DNA from: Acanthosepion pharaonis | Lineage: Eukaryota > Mollusca > Cephalopoda > Sepiida > Sepiidae | Direction of reading: 5' to 3' | Length of the DNA stretch: 64,000 nt | NCBI GenBank assembly: GCA_903632075.3 | Contig: CAHIKZ030005498.1 | Location: forward strand, 158,501-222,500 | Shown here: piece after piece, positions 11,205 to 22,760 of the stretch | How positions within the stretch are numbered: position 1 is the stretch's first letter | Layout of the letters: each line of letters opens with the position of its first letter | Program-made: the position numbers and the translations under genes | The notes under the pieces: model-generated | Seen by the model: the letters and a program-made list of their open reading frames with translations, nothing else | Databases searched by the model: none | What the model was told of the DNA's origin: nothing

Positions 11205-11815
11205 CAGAAGTAAGCAGAGGTTGTTTCAAGTGTCATCTACCCTCCACCCTTACAAATCCACAATTCGCCCTTGCATGGAGTATTGCTGCCATATATGGTC
11301 TGGGGCTCCTTCTGTTTGCCTCGGGGTTCTTGATAGGCTCCAGAGGCGGATATGCAATGTGGTTGGCCCTGCCCTGGCGTCTCGTCTACAGTCACTTTCT
11401 CACAGACGCGCCGTCGCCTCCTTCTGTCTGTTCTACAAATACTTTCATGGAAATTGCTCCGAGGAGCTGCATTCGCTGGTTCCCAGACGTCATGAGTTCC
11501 AGCGCCCTACGAGGTTGGCATCCCGCTCTCACCCCTTCACTGTCGAAACTCCTAAATGTAGCCGTCTCTTCTACTCTAATAGCTTCATGTCTCGCACCTC
11601 TCGCCTGTGGAACTCCCATCCCTTCTCCTGTTTCCCTGTGAGCTATAATCTCCAGCTATTCAAGTGTAATGTCAATCGACATCTCCAGTTGCCTTGATCT
11701 ATCCACTACCCTCATCCTTTCTTCTATCACTCCTATCAGATCTTGCTCTAAATTTTCTGTAACCCATTGCGTCCTAGTGGCTTCCCGCCTTGCTTGGGGC
11801 GAAATGCTTAAAAAA
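11205..11815 (+). pseudogene. LINE-A reverse transcriptase C-terminus and 3' end
   Basis: A 165-codon frame carries STIRPCMEYCCHIWSGAP, LDRLQRRICN, CLFYKYFHGNC and TSRLWNSHPF, followed by a KCNVNRHL end. This is the C-terminal part of reverse transcriptases in non-LTR retrotransposons of the Jockey/CR1-like group that use an apurinic endonuclease. The 3' UTR ends GCTTGGGGCGAAATGCTTAAAAAAA, a tail shared with the copies at 27.6 kb (+) and 30.0 kb (-). This gives a natural 3' terminus with poly(A) at about 11810. The 5' side is missing, as with typical 5'-truncated insertions. The frame is open but lacks the catalytic FADD region. Confidence 0.85.
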
Positions 11816-11837
11816 AAAAGAAAGAAAAAGTGTCACG

Positions 11838-11935
11838 TAGCTAGGTTAGGAAGAATGTCACTTAGCTTGGTGAGTAAGACGGGTGAATATCCCGTAGCTT
11901 GGTGAGGAAGAGTGTACGTTTCACGTAGCTCGGCG
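11838..11935 (+). repeat. Short tandem repeat, about 30-35 bp unit
   Basis: CACGTAGCTAGG, CTTAGCTTGGTGA, CGTAGCTTGGTGA and CACGTAGCTCGG follow one another with GA-rich spacers. Confidence 0.55.
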
Positions 11936-12689
11936 AAGATGATAGGTGAATGAGTAAGAAAATCTCTCTTAATTCAATGCGTCGTGAACTGATGTCGCAT
12001 ACATCCCGCTCTATTTCCCTGCTGTATTATCTTGTCTCGGGTCTTGGCTTATGTACACTTCAAACGGATAACGAAGCATCGTTTTATTGTTAGCAGGGAC
12101 CCGACCTATTGGTTGAAAAACTGTTAAATATTTATTTTCAATGGATTATTAACCGGAAGGATGCGGAGATCCACTGACTGCGAAAGCATTTTTTGACATT
12201 TGATTATGTTCTGCTTTGTTGTTTGTTTCCGTCTTCGCTTCACAAATGTTATAAATATGTGTCTTTTTAATATTGCCTCCTACAGTCTGTTCTGTTATCA
12301 ATTTAAAGAAGCTCGTTACACTTTTTTTCATCTGTAGGTCTGGACTTAATTTTCCAATTCGGATATTTTTTCATAGATTTGAACAAAAGAAAGAGACCGT
12401 ATGGCGCCTAACCTGAATACATGATAAAACTCCAGCATATGAAATTAGTAAATGCTAAACACTTCTAATACCTCGGTCTCTGAGCAGTTTCAAAAAATCC
12501 GGTATAGTAGATAAAGTTAAACATTGAATAATTTACGACAGTGTGCTTGCCTCGCCACACCTCTAATTTTTACAAAATCAAAACATCAACATGAAAATAC
12601 GAGTCATGATCTTAAAAGCCTTGTCAGATTGAAACATTCATGTGGATACCATGCATAACACCAAACCCGTTCAGAAATATCTTCTGTCA

Positions 12690-13150
12690 GCCCTACGAAA
12701 CCGATTTCCCGTCCTGGGTATGACGATGAGCTACATCCGCGTCCTGGGTAAGACGATAAACTGCATCCGACAGCAAGGCCTTTGCTTAGGAGGCTTTGAG
12801 GAGCATGGAACCACCTCTTAATTGCTGTTTTTCCCAGGTCCACCTTGAGCCAGAGTGATAGCACCTGTCAGGGTCCTAACTATGGATAAATTGTTAACCG
12901 AACAAAATGGTTAAAGAAATATGAAAGTTTAAAAATAGGTTTTAATAGCAGCAATACTTTTTTTGGAAAAATTATTACCAGCAGTACATTTTTGAAAATG
13001 AAGAATATTAACAACAATACATTTTCGGAAAAAAAAAATATTACCAGCAATACATTTTTGGAAAAATATTATCAACAATAAATTTTGGAAAAAAATATTG
13101 CTAGCAATAATAATTTTGTCGGCATTAAATAGCCAATTGATGTTGGTATG
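12690..13150 (+). repeat. Dispersed repeat family R (copy 1)
   Basis: Starts around GTCCTGGGTA(A/T)GACGATAAACT and continues through CAGCAAGGCCT, a GAGGAGC-TGGAACCACCTCTTA block and CCCAGGTCCACC. A minisatellite-like AATATTACCAGCAATAC region follows (12950-13120), and the copy ends GTCGGCATTAAATA, TGATGTTGGTATGCCGTAAAAC. Other copies: 17845-18880, 44245-44600 (-), 49090-49275 and 54985-55635. No coding capacity or terminal inverted repeats recognised. Confidence 0.75.
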
Positions 13151-13169
13151 CCGTAAAACAAAACAAACT

Positions 13170-14375
13170 ACCGCTTTCAAAGAACTAATAGAAATTGCAT
13201 CACTTAAGGACTCTCAAGAGGAGCAACAACTAAAATGGATATTGCTTGTATATCAAAGAGAAAACAGTGATATAATGAATAAGCTGACGTTCCACACTAC
13301 TTCAAATAAAAAGCTAGAAAGGAAACTGCCATCAGTACTGGAAAAGTGACAGCAAATACTGACTTGAGAAACCTATTTTCTTAAAAACGAGAGAGAGATT
13401 TTATTAATTTCAACCGTAAACTTTACTGGCTGTTTTGGTCAATAAATGACGAATTTTTGTTTATAAGGAAACCGCTAATATTACCATTATCATTACAGAA
13501 GAGGGGAACAGATACTACACTTTGATCCCAGCCACATGGCCACGGAGTAAAGAAAAGCGTAACGAGTAGCACTGGCTGCTCGGTCAATGAACGCCGAAAG
13601 TTTCATTATAAGGAAACAGCTAATATTACCAATACCATTAGAGATTAGGAGTACAGATAGTACACTTTGATCCCAGCATCATGCCCACGGAGCGAAGAAA
13701 AGCACTTGCTGCTCGGTCAATGAATACCGAATGTTTCATTATAAGGAAACGGCTAATATTACCATAATCATTAGAGATGAGGAGAACAGATACTACACTT
13801 TGATCCCAGCCCGATGGCCAGGGAGTGAAGAAAAGCGTAACGAGTAGCACTGGCTGCTTGGTCAATGAATGCTGAATGTTTCCTTATAAGGAAACGGCTA
13901 ATATTACCATTACCATTAACATAACACCAAAACCGTTTAGAAATATGTAAACTGTCAGCTGTATACGAAAGCTTTCTAAAATCAATCTTCCTAAAATGGA
14001 TTTGAGCGAATGAAGCCTGTGGACCTTGGTAAAGACCCTTCGCCTTCGAACATTTTAGACTGGCGCTACAGAATCACAAATAATGTCAAATAACATAAAC
14101 CGCATTACTTCAGAAGGAGCAACAGCAGCAAGAACTAAAATAGATTGCATATGTGGCTCAAAGAGAAAATAATGGTACCACAGGTTGACATTCCACACTA
14201 CTTCAAACAAAAGGTTAGCAAGGAAACACCCATCAATACTGGAAAGTGCGATAACAGCTACTGGACTTGTGAAACCTATTTTCCTGAAAATTGTTTTGAG
14301 AGAAAGGTCTTATAAATTTAAATTTGGTCAAAGAATGCCCAAGTGTTTCTTTATAAGGAGGCGGCTAATATTACC
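13170..14375 (+). repeat. Duplicated block with an internal four-unit tandem repeat
   Basis: AGGAGCAACA and GTTCCACACTACTTCAAA blocks near 13215-13350 recur near 14095-14260. Between them lie four units of about 132-146 bp starting near 13466, 13610, 13742 and 13888. Each unit has AAGGAAAC-GCTAATATTACCA, ACACTTTGATCCCAGC and GCTCGGTCAATGAA. A fifth half-unit is at 14340-14380. No function assigned. Confidence 0.7.
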
Positions 14376-14499
14376 ATTTATAGCAAATAAACTTGCGATG
14401 TGTGTTTTTGTTCTTTTTTATATTTTTTGTTGTTTTTTGATTATCTTGATCCTTGATGCAAACAAGGGGGAAGCTTATACTTAATATCATGTAAGAAGC

Positions 14500-15250
14500 A
14501 TGTGAAATTTTTGGTATAAGAAATGAGAAAAGAGGGCTTAGAGAATCTGATACTCACAGGTCGAATAGAGGAAAAAAGACAAGGGAAAGCAACGCATGAC
14601 ATAGCTAGCGGGCTAGGTGGATGACAGATCGTGGTCAGTGGAGGGGGTGGCAGAAGGACGAAACTAATTGCGAGCTACAAGAGATAGGCGAAAGTGGAGA
14701 GCCATCATCGCCTACGTCCTGAAGAGACACGCCACATAAAAAGAAAAGAATTGACAGATTTCAGTGAAATGTGGATAACTGTGGTGAGCATGGATCACCT
14801 GAAGCGGGCTAGCCTTGATTTTCTTTTTTTAAGTGCCCCTGAGTCCTGTGAGACGTATTGAGATGGCCAATGACGCAATTCCAAAAGCTGAGCAGGGTAT
14901 TGCCAGACATGTGGATATCTTTGATGACAAAGAAAATAGTACTGAGCTGCTACGTTATATCTGTCCTCCTATACGGCAGCGAATGTTGGACGATCTCCTT
15001 AAAGATGAAAAAGAGACTCAAGTCAACGGAGATGTGGTTCTACAGAAGGATGCTAAGGATATCATGAACCGAGCGTGTGAGCAACGATGAGGTTTTGGAG
15101 AGGATGCAAACAAGGAGGAAGCTTATACTTAACATCAGGAAGAGGCGGATGAAATTTAAGGGACACGTCATGTGAAAGGAGGGCTTGGAGAATCCGATAC
15201 TCACAGGTCGAATAGAGAGAAAGAGAAACAAGGGAAAGCAAAAGGATGTC
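14500..15250 (+). pseudogene. LINE-B (RTE-like) C-terminal fragments, two partial copies
   Basis: Copy 1 (about 14500-14755) has LILTGR-like and GKATHDIA segments and ends with the family 3' terminus CATCGCCTACGTCCTGAAG...CACATAAAAAG. Copy 2 (14858-15250) reads VLLYGSECWTISLKMKKRLK, EMWFYRRMLRIS, then after a frameshift the IRKRQMKFKGHVMRKE-type segment. The LYGSECWT...FYRRMLRI signature is the C-terminal region of endonuclease-reverse transcriptase LINEs, commonly annotated as RTE. Frames are interrupted, so both are dead. Confidence 0.8.
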
Positions 15251-15734
15251 TACACAGTTAATGATTTGTAACCTTTGCAACAATCTAAATTACTGGGCAG
15301 TTCGTGCGAAGATGACTTTAGGAAATTAAGATGGTACCAGCGTTGTAATTCGACATTAGGTTTATTCGTATATCAGTAACAATGAAAGAAAAGGTATGCA
15401 TTTTATTTACTAATAGTCCTGTGTTGTTATGCACCCTTGTGCAAATTAATTGAAAGAAAACGAATAATTCCGTTAATATTGACTTTTTTATCGTACTACT
15501 TAAATTTAGGACGACCTATGGATTTCAGTGTCACGTTTTCTGTCCTCTGTTAAAACACATCATCGATATTCAAAAGCATTGTAATAACTTGATTCTGGTC
15601 TCTTCAATTTCCAATTCATACAGTAAGTTATTTATTGTTTTGCTAACAAACGTACAGCCTCGTGCGACTTTATTGAAACAAAACGAATAATTTCGTTATT
15701 ATTTACTTTTTTAATCGTATTTTTCCGATGAAAC

Positions 15735-16125
15735 ATTACCCAGTGCACATATTAGTATTTCGTATGGCCATACCGCAGAGCCTTTCCTTGCAGATTGACC
15801 ACAGATTCTCGATTGGATTTAAATCAGGAGATTTTCTGAGCCAGTCGATAGTACTTTGATTTGCTCACAATTATGGCTTGCCAGTCGGTTTGTACAGCGT
15901 TTCAATTTTCCTACGCCTACTTGGAGTAACGTCCATCGGAGACAATGGTCGTAAGATAACTAATCGACAATCGAGACAATAGTGTATCGGCGTGATAAAA
16001 ATCTGATTCAATCATGAATGACGCAGTATTTTTTAAGGCAAAACAAATTTCATCATACATCCCGAAAATAGATTCATAGTACTGTAGACTACTGCAAATG
16101 ACCTGATCTGAGGAAAACATAGAAA
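15735..16125 (-). pseudogene. Tc1-family transposase C-terminal fragment
   Basis: Minus strand reads KSPDLNPIENLWSICKERL, the conserved C-terminal segment of Tc1 transposases around the last acidic catalytic residue. The upstream part has stop codons. A diverged sister fragment is at 43070-43440. Confidence 0.65.
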
Positions 16126-16339
16126 TAGATTAAAGTCGTATCTTTTAATCTCTTTTAAATAACGAGGAAGGCCGGCACATTTCAATATATTATAATAAAT
16201 TATTTTGATTTATTAGAATTGAAATAATAATTTAGAAATGAATGAATGATTTGGATGAAGTTTTATAATCTGCATCAAATCCTTTCCTCAAAGTTTAGCA
16301 TTGCTTTGTTTACTGGGACTTAAGTAAAAAAAATATTAG

Positions 16340-16800
16340 AAACAAATAAAAACTGTACTGAACTGTTACATTATATCTGTCCTCTTATATGATAGTGAAT
16401 GCTGGACAATCTCCTCAACGATGAAGAAAAGATTTGATGCAACAAAAATGCGGTTCTACAGAAAGATGCTGATGCTACCATGGACCGAATATGTGAGCAA
16501 CAACGAAATTTTAGAGAAAATAGAAACAAAAAGGATAGTTGGGCTTAAAAACAGGAACAGACAGTGGAGATTTCTAGGGAACATAATGAGGAAAGAGGCC
16601 TTAGAAAATCTGATACACACAGGACATATTGAAGGCCAGAAAATAACGGATAACATAATTAAAGAGCCTGAGTAAATGGCTGGCAGAATAGGGTTTAAGA
16701 GAAATAACATAACGACAAAATTTATTAAGAGTTACAAAGGATAGGATGTTGTGGAGAGCCATGGTCATCCACACTACAGATAAAGAAGTATAAGTTAGTG
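16340..16800 (+). pseudogene. LINE-B (RTE-like) C-terminal fragment
   Basis: Reads MKKRFDATKMRFYRKMLMLP, VSNNEILEKIETKR, FLGNIMRKEALENLIHTGH, then a frameshifted tail and the family 3' end (GTGGAGAGCCATGGTCATC). The 84-codon frame at 16421-16675 is part of it. It is 5'-truncated and frameshifted. Confidence 0.85.
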
Positions 16801-17136
16801 ATTGGCATTAAAAGATGAATAGCATTAGTATGATTATTACTACTATGGCCGAGCCAACTAAGGCAGATAAACATACGGAGTTATCGGCCTTTATCGGCGA
16901 GTTTGATCGGGATGTAGAACAACAGTGACGGGCACATAAACACACGTGTAAAACACGGCTTTATTTAATCCCATCCGCTGGTTACATGTCGGTATTACGA
17001 AAAATAAAGGTTTAAATAATAAAAATATCTAATCTTCGACTTATCCGAATACAGTTTTGGTATAGAGGAATCAAATTCCAATAACCAAATCCAGTAATTT
17101 TTTTAAAAAGTATTCAATACAAAGTAGAGCAAATAA

Positions 17137-17275
17137 TATTTATTTACAAATTATAACATAAACATGTTTTAACATCACTAAAAAATAGCCATTTTGTTTC
17201 AATATATCTGGTGGAACAAAATGGCTATTTTTGTTGTGATGTTATAACATGCTTATGTCATAATTTTTGAATAAA
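17137..17275. repeat. Palindromic element (MITE-like), about 135 bp
   Basis: The arms AATATTTATTTACAAATTAT... and ...ATAATTTTTGAATAAATATT pair over almost the whole length, meeting at a short loop near 17200. AAATAGCCATTTTGTTTC is at the arm end. The arm is shared with the repeat at 6615-6795. Terminal or subterminal structure resembles a foldback MITE; no transposase is present. Confidence 0.75.
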
Positions 17276-17844
17276 TATTATAATACCAGGTATACAATTT
17301 TTGCGACGAAGATCAGATAGAACATCACAAAAAGAAAAAAATAGTTTTCTTTCATCATGGACAATCTAATTCAACAACTTCTTCAACAAGATTTGAACCC
17401 CGGAGTTCTAATCTAAATTAATTTTCAAAAGGTAAATTTAAGTCATCAAAATGAAAATTAGGATTGGTGATGCGAGTTCGAATACAGAATCTAATTTGCT
17501 GTTTTCACTTTCCTTGTAAATCCTTAGGGATGCCATATATCCAGCTCGTCCTTCAGTCCTTTAAACCTAGCAGGATCGACTGCAATCTCTTGCTTGGATT
17601 GGTGGCCAATCTAGAAGAATGATTACGCTATATTCAAAACCAAGAACCAATCCATTGTCTTTCTCCAAAAGTCATGGAAATTCGCAATTCGCAGATATTA
17701 AAAGAAGAAATCATCGAAAACGACTATAACAAATTCAAGAGAAATTAAACGAGAAACCTAGCCAATATCTTCTCCAGGAAGAAAAGGCAATCCATGGCAG
17801 ACAATCTTGGACAAGAAATACAGGGTGAGGCAAAAGTTGCACAC

Positions 17845-18880
17845 CAAAATGAGATCGTCCTGTGTATGACGATAAACTACATACATGTCCTGGGTAAGAC
17901 GATAAACTACGTCCAACAGCAAGGCCTCTGGTCAGAAGGTTTTGAGGAGCGTGGAACCACCTCTTATTTGTTGGTGTACCCAGGTCCACCCTGACCCTGG
18001 GTGGTAGCACCTGTTAGGGTTCCAGCTATGGGAAAACACCGAAACTGAGGTAAAAAAGCATTATAAAATCGTAAAAATGGGTTTTAATACAAGAGATACT
18101 TTGTAAAAGAAATGTTACCAGAAATAAATTTTTGAAGAAAAAAAGAAACTATTACCAGCAATACGTTTTTGAAAAAAGAATATTACCAGCAATACATGGT
18201 TTAAAATAATATTACCAGCTATACATTTTGGAGGGAAAAAAATATTACCAGCAATACGTTTTTGAAGAAAGAATATTACCAGCAATACATGGTTTAAAAT
18301 AATATTACCAGCTATACATTTTGGGGGGAAAAATATTACCAGCAATACGTTTTTGAAAAAAGAATATTACCAGCAATACATGGTTTAAAATAATATTACC
18401 AGCTATACATTTTGGAGGGAAAAAATATTACCAGCAATACGTTTTTGAAAAAAAGAATATTACCAGCAATACATGGTTTAAAATAATATTACCAGCTATA
18501 CATTTTGGAGGGAAAAAAATATTACTAGCAATACGTTTTTGAAAAAAGAATATTACCAGCAATACATGGTTTAAAATAATATTACCAGCTATACATTTTG
18601 GAGGGAAAAATATTACCAGCAATACGTTTTTGAAGAAAGAATATTACCAGCAATACATGGTTTAAAATAATATTACCAGCTATACATTTTGGAGGGAAAA
18701 AAATATTACCAGCAATACGTTTTTGAAGAAAGAATATTACCAGCAATACATGGTTTAAAATAATATTACCAGCTATACATTTTGGAGGGAAAAAATATTA
18801 CCAGCAATACGTCGGCATTAAATAACCCAATGAGGTTGATATGACGTAAAACACAACAGACCAAACCAAACCAAACCAAA
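17845..18880 (+). repeat. Dispersed repeat family R (copy 2) with 92 bp minisatellite
   Basis: Head block 17845-18010 matches copy 1. The middle (18110-18812) is seven to eight units of about 92 bp. Each unit alternates ATTACCAGCAATACGTTTTTG, CAGCAATACATGGTTTAAAA and CCAGCTATACATTTTGGAGG, with spacings of 91-94. The 3' end GTCGGCATTAAATAACCCAA, GACGTAAAACA, (ACCAA)n matches copies 1, 3 and 5. The array is expanded relative to the other copies and its units are nearly identical, so expansion is recent. Confidence 0.85.
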
Positions 18881-18929
18881 CAAAATGAGAAGTTATTAAA
18901 ATTATAATTACACATAAAAAAAATTATTT

Positions 18930-19960
18930 ACTGTTTATTTAATTGTTATGTGTGCTGTTCAAAATGTCCTCCTTTTTTCATTTTAATTAAGTACTTGCAG
19001 AATTCATTAACAGGCCGGAGTTCCCTCGGTCATTTTACTGCATTCATATTTAATTCTTTAAGTTCCTCAATATTTCTTGGGCACGTATGATAAACAACTG
19101 GTTTCACTTGGCCAAACAGAAAAAAAGGTCAAAGGTGTGATTTCTGGTGACCTTTGTGTTCACTCAACACGACCACTTTGACCTATCCATTAACCTATAT
19201 AGTGTACGATTTTTGACTCAGCCTGTATTTTCCCATTATTCATTTTATCATAAAATAAAATGGTTTCGCTTAATGAAATGTAACAGGCTGGTTGTCATAT
19301 TTATTGGCAACATTTTCCATAAATTTACAATCCAAACCGGTCGCCTTTTGCTTCCCACAGAGCACTTAGTCTATTTTTCAACCGAAACGCTTGGCTTCTT
19401 CAATGCCTCTTCACTTCGACATCATTCACTTCTTTAAGCTCTGGCATACTTGCTTATGAATCAAATGAAACATCCCCTCCTCCAATATAGATATATCGTA
19501 TATTGAATAGGGTTACTCACGTGACTGTGACTGGAGCCAAATTGACGTCAAAAAATCTACGGAAATGTCTCTTTCACCAATTCCGCGTTAGCATGGGTCC
19601 GTGTACGGGAGGGGTCTGTTTAAGTAAGCATATAGCAACTTTTAAATATGGCTGGAAACAGGCACAACACATGACTCCCCAAAATTTTCTGATAAAGTTT
19701 CCTATTAATTTTCCACCTTCAACAGATCATATTATTTGTTGCCCGTATTTGAGAGTAGCTGTCCTATAATCTCGTCTGATTTTTTGCCACAAATCCACTT
19801 TAATAATCCTTCTTAACGACCTATCCGAAATGCTTATTCAGGTATTTTTCTTCAACCTCTTCTTAACGGCTTCAGTTATTCTCCTGGTAGGGACTGGACG
19901 GGGTTTTCCCCGGCCCCTCACTGGAATTGGATTTACTGATTGTTTGTTCTTTAAATTTGC
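18930..19960 (-). pseudogene. Degenerate Tc1/mariner-superfamily transposase relic
   Basis: From the high-coordinate end, the minus strand reads GKPRPVPTRRITEAVKKRLK followed by ISDRSLRRIIKVDL, like the second helix-turn-helix of a Tc/mariner-type transposase. Near 18965-19080 it reads RNIEELKELN and then FCKYLIKMKKGGHFE, like its usual C-terminal end (KGGH[FI]E). The catalytic middle is unreadable because of stops and indels. No terminal repeats recognised. Confidence 0.45.
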
Positions 19961-20036
19961 CAGACATAGGATCTACCAGCAACCAATCTCTTGACTCAGG
20001 GCAGCTGGATTAACTCCCGGTACCAACCATATTTAT

Positions 20037-20252
20037 ATGGTCCACAAGGCAGCTGATGAATATCTTGGCCTAAAGAATAATTGTTTTCCTCTGTGGGTTG
20101 AGTCTGAGGCCGTGTTGGAAGATGAATGGAGGCACAACGGGCTCACTTGTGATCACTTCAAACACCATCATGTTGACTGGATATATTATCCAACTCTTAC
20201 CAAATCATTAGCATTTACCTTAGCCAAATGTGGAGTGCGCAAAGTGAATTAG
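20037..20252 (+). other. Open frame of unknown origin
   Basis: A 71-codon frame (MVHKAADEYLGLKNNCFPLW...) with mixed composition and several Trp, His and Cys residues. No recognisable domain; it could be part of a transposon or a chance frame. Confidence 0.2.
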
Positions 20253-20400
20253 GACACATTGTGACCACCACATACTTCGACCTACCTTTCAGCCACCTGA
20301 TGAATATTCATGAACATTCTCGAATTTAAAAGCCTTGATATATCAATGACATCCTCGCCTGTGGATATAAACACGTGCAGCAAAATAAATCCTGCGTTGC

Positions 20401-20427
20401 CTTGATAAAGTCCCTCAGAGGACGAAA
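20401..20427 (+). ncRNA. Degenerate hammerhead-like core next to (TA)n
   Basis: Plus strand: CUUGAUAA, stem II GUCC / GGAC (loop CUCAGA), then GAAA. UGCCUCGG follows, where a U-x-G then UC arrangement would be expected. Two core positions and the cleavage site look mutated. A (TA)n tract starts 36 bases downstream. Confidence 0.4.
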
Positions 20428-20461
20428 TGCCTCGGTTAAGTATAGTTTTTCCTCTTGTCTC

Positions 20462-20462
<1 letters not shown>

Positions 20463-20504
<42 letters not shown>
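20463..20504. repeat. (TA)n microsatellite
   Basis: TA tract joining the 20.4 kb hammerhead-like element to the family H1 copy. Confidence 0.95.
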
Positions 20505-20505
<1 letters not shown>

Positions 20506-20507
<2 letters not shown>

Positions 20508-20905
20508 TGAATTATTCGCACAAAAACAAATGCAAAAGTTAATGATTTAATTGGCGAGAAATCCATCGTCGCAAACAATTCAAATAATATACAAAAACCT
20601 CCGAATCCGTTATGAATGAAATGATCCTTGTTTCTATAGATTTCTGCCGTATTAGTTCTTATTTTTACTACAAGCTTTCGTCTGTTCCTACAGACATCTT
20701 CAGGTATAGAATAGATGTTGTTCTTGTTTTTTCTCTTAGTAATAAGAGGACAACGAAAATATATGTATTGTTGTATCCGAAAATGCTATTGAAAATGAGT
20801 TATTGTTTTTGGAGCGTGCAGTAGCAACGCTGAGTTTGATTTTAAATTTTTAAAGGTTGTGCGTTCATATAAAATATGGTGATGAACGAATTTTTTACTG
20901 GTAAT
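20506..20905. repeat. Family H1 dispersed repeat (single copy)
   Basis: Collinear with 8431-8840: ATGAATTATTC, TTAATGATTTAA, TTTCTGCCGTATTAGTT, the hammerhead-like core, CTCTTAGTAATAAGAGGA and GCAACGCTGAGTTTGATTTT. It is not inverted here. Confidence 0.8.
20676..20703 (-). ncRNA. Hammerhead-like core, family H1
   Basis: Minus strand: CUGAAGA, perfect stem II (GUCUG / CAGAC), GAAA. Relative to the 9.0 kb copy the N of CUGANGA changes from C to A. That is the one position allowed to vary, which suggests the core was constrained. Confidence 0.55.
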
Positions 20906-21329
20906 ATATAAAGATAGGCCAATGACTTACAGCGATATAAAAATTGTCCCAGATAAAAAGTAAGTATAACAGAAAAAAAAATGTTTGGAGAATATATTGT
21001 TCGCGTGGAACGCGATCAGACCGTCGTCTGTGAAGAATGCAACCGAGATTTCAGTAGAAGTCAAAAAGAAACCGATGTCTTAGACGCTATCGTCCATTTT
21101 CTTTTTCTGTCTCCCCACAAAGGATTAAAACTATTTCAAAAAGTAAAAATAAATTAGTTTTACTTTTCTTTGTTCTTTTTTTTTTTTTAAACTTAATCAT
21201 TTTTCTTTGGTTTTGGCTTTAGAAGTCGGAAAAAATAGAATTTTTAAAAAATTCTGATGAACCTCCCACGTCGAATTTAACGAAACGACACCGATTCGTA
21301 AAATATGCTATTCTCTCATGTTTTCTATG

Positions 21330-21718
21330 ACTAACTTTTCTTTATCTCTCTCTCTCTCTCTCTCCCTCTCTCTTGTTTATGGCTCTCTTTCTCTCTCTCT
21401 CTCTCTTGTTTATCACTTTCACTATCTCTCTCCCTCGTTTAGGACTCTCTTTCTTTCTCTATCGTTTATCTCTTTCACTCTCTCTCTCGTTTATGACTCT
21501 CTTTCTTTCTCCCTCGTTTATCTCTTTCACTCTCTCTCGTTTATGACTCTCTTTCTTTCTCTCTTGTTTATCTCTTTCACTCTCTCTCGTTTATGACTCT
21601 CTTTCTTTCTCTCTCGTTTATCTCTTTCACTCTCTCTCGTTTATGACTCTCTTTCTTTCTCTCTCGTTTATCTCTTTCACTGCCTCTCTGTCGTTTATGA
21701 CTCTCTCTTTTCTCTTTC

Positions 21719-21801
<83 letters not shown>

Positions 21802-22440
21802 CTATTTATCTCCCTCTTTCGTTTACCACTCTCTCACGTTTGTCACTGTATCTCTCTAATTTATCATTCTCTTTCTCTGTGTTTCGTTTATCTCTCTCTC
21901 TCTCGCTTATCATTCTCTTTCTCTCATTGACTCGTTTATCTCTCTCTCTCACGCGTGTTTATCACTCTCTTTAACTCTCACTCGTTTATCTCTCACTCTC
22001 GTTTATCACACTCTTTCTGTCACTCGTTTTTCTCTTTCACTCTCTGTCTCTCTCTCTCTCGTTTATCAGTCTTTTTCTCTCTCGTTTATCACACTTTCTC
22101 GTTTATCACTCTCCCTTACGTTTATCACTCCTTTCCTCCCTCTCTCTCTCGTTTATCACTCCCCCTTACGTTTATCACTCCTTTCCCCCCTCTCTCTCTC
22201 TCGTTTATCACTCCCCCTTACGTTTATCACTCCTTTTCCCCCTCTCTCTCGTTTATCACTCTCTCGCTAATAACACTTTATCTCTCTCGTTTATCCCTCT
22301 CTATTGTTTACCACACTCTTTTTCTCTCTTATCACTCTGTGTCTTTCTTTCCCTCGTTTATCAGTCTTTTTTCTCTCTATTTGTCATTTATCTCTCTCTG
22401 TCTCTCTGTCTGTGTCGCTCTCTGCGTCTCTATCTTTCTC
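21330..22440. repeat. CT-rich low-complexity region with tandem CTCGTTTATC units
   Basis: About 1.1 kb of pyrimidine-rich DNA. A unit of about 60 bp (CTCTCGTTTATCTCTTTCACT, then CTCGTTTATGACTCTCTTTC) repeats about five times at 21420-21690. A (TA)n tract (21756-21799) interrupts it. A TTTATCACTCC(C)CCTTACG unit repeats at 22085-22240. Open frames here are artefacts. Confidence 0.9.
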
Positions 22441-22476
22441 CGTCGATGACTGATTGCTTTTCATTGAGTAAGCAGT

Positions 22477-22760
22477 TATCTAATATCTGTCTTCTGACAC
22501 CACTAAGATCACTGAAGATAAGCAACGTCAAGTCTGGACAGTAACTAAATAAGTGACCGCTTCTGAATACTAAGTACTGTCAGCCTGGATGTGCGGATGG
22601 TGTAATAATGGCTTGGAATTCTATATCGGAGAGTTGGGCTCTAATTCTAGTTGAGTTCGTTATATTCGCTTACGCGTAAATACCCCTGGGAAAATATGAA
22701 TCAGCCACTTCTCCCCCATCTATTGGTTAATTATAACGGCTTGTTTTACTAAAACATTAT
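22477..22760 (+). repeat. Chimeric SINE: 5S rRNA-like head plus tRNA-like segment (copy 1)
   Basis: The 5S-like part (about 22513-22579) has GATAAGCAACGT, TGGACAGTAACTA and AGTGACCGCTTCTGAATAC. These correspond to the internal control region of 5S rRNA (AAGCAACGT box A, GTGACCGC box C). A tRNA-like segment follows (GGTGTAATAATGG...GAGAGTTGGGCTCTAATTC, 22596-22655) and ends in the tail ATCTATTGGTTAATTATA. Copies: 23770-23975 (-) and 33012-33255 (+). Confidence 0.7.

Noticed and set aside
20037..20252. Host exon (MVHKAADEYLGLKNN frame)
   Set aside because: Mixed composition but no splice sites, no recognisable domain and neighbouring transposon relics; kept only as an uncertain open frame.
21318..22449. 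Long Ser/Leu-rich frames as secreted or membrane proteins
   Set aside because: They arise from CT-rich simple sequence.
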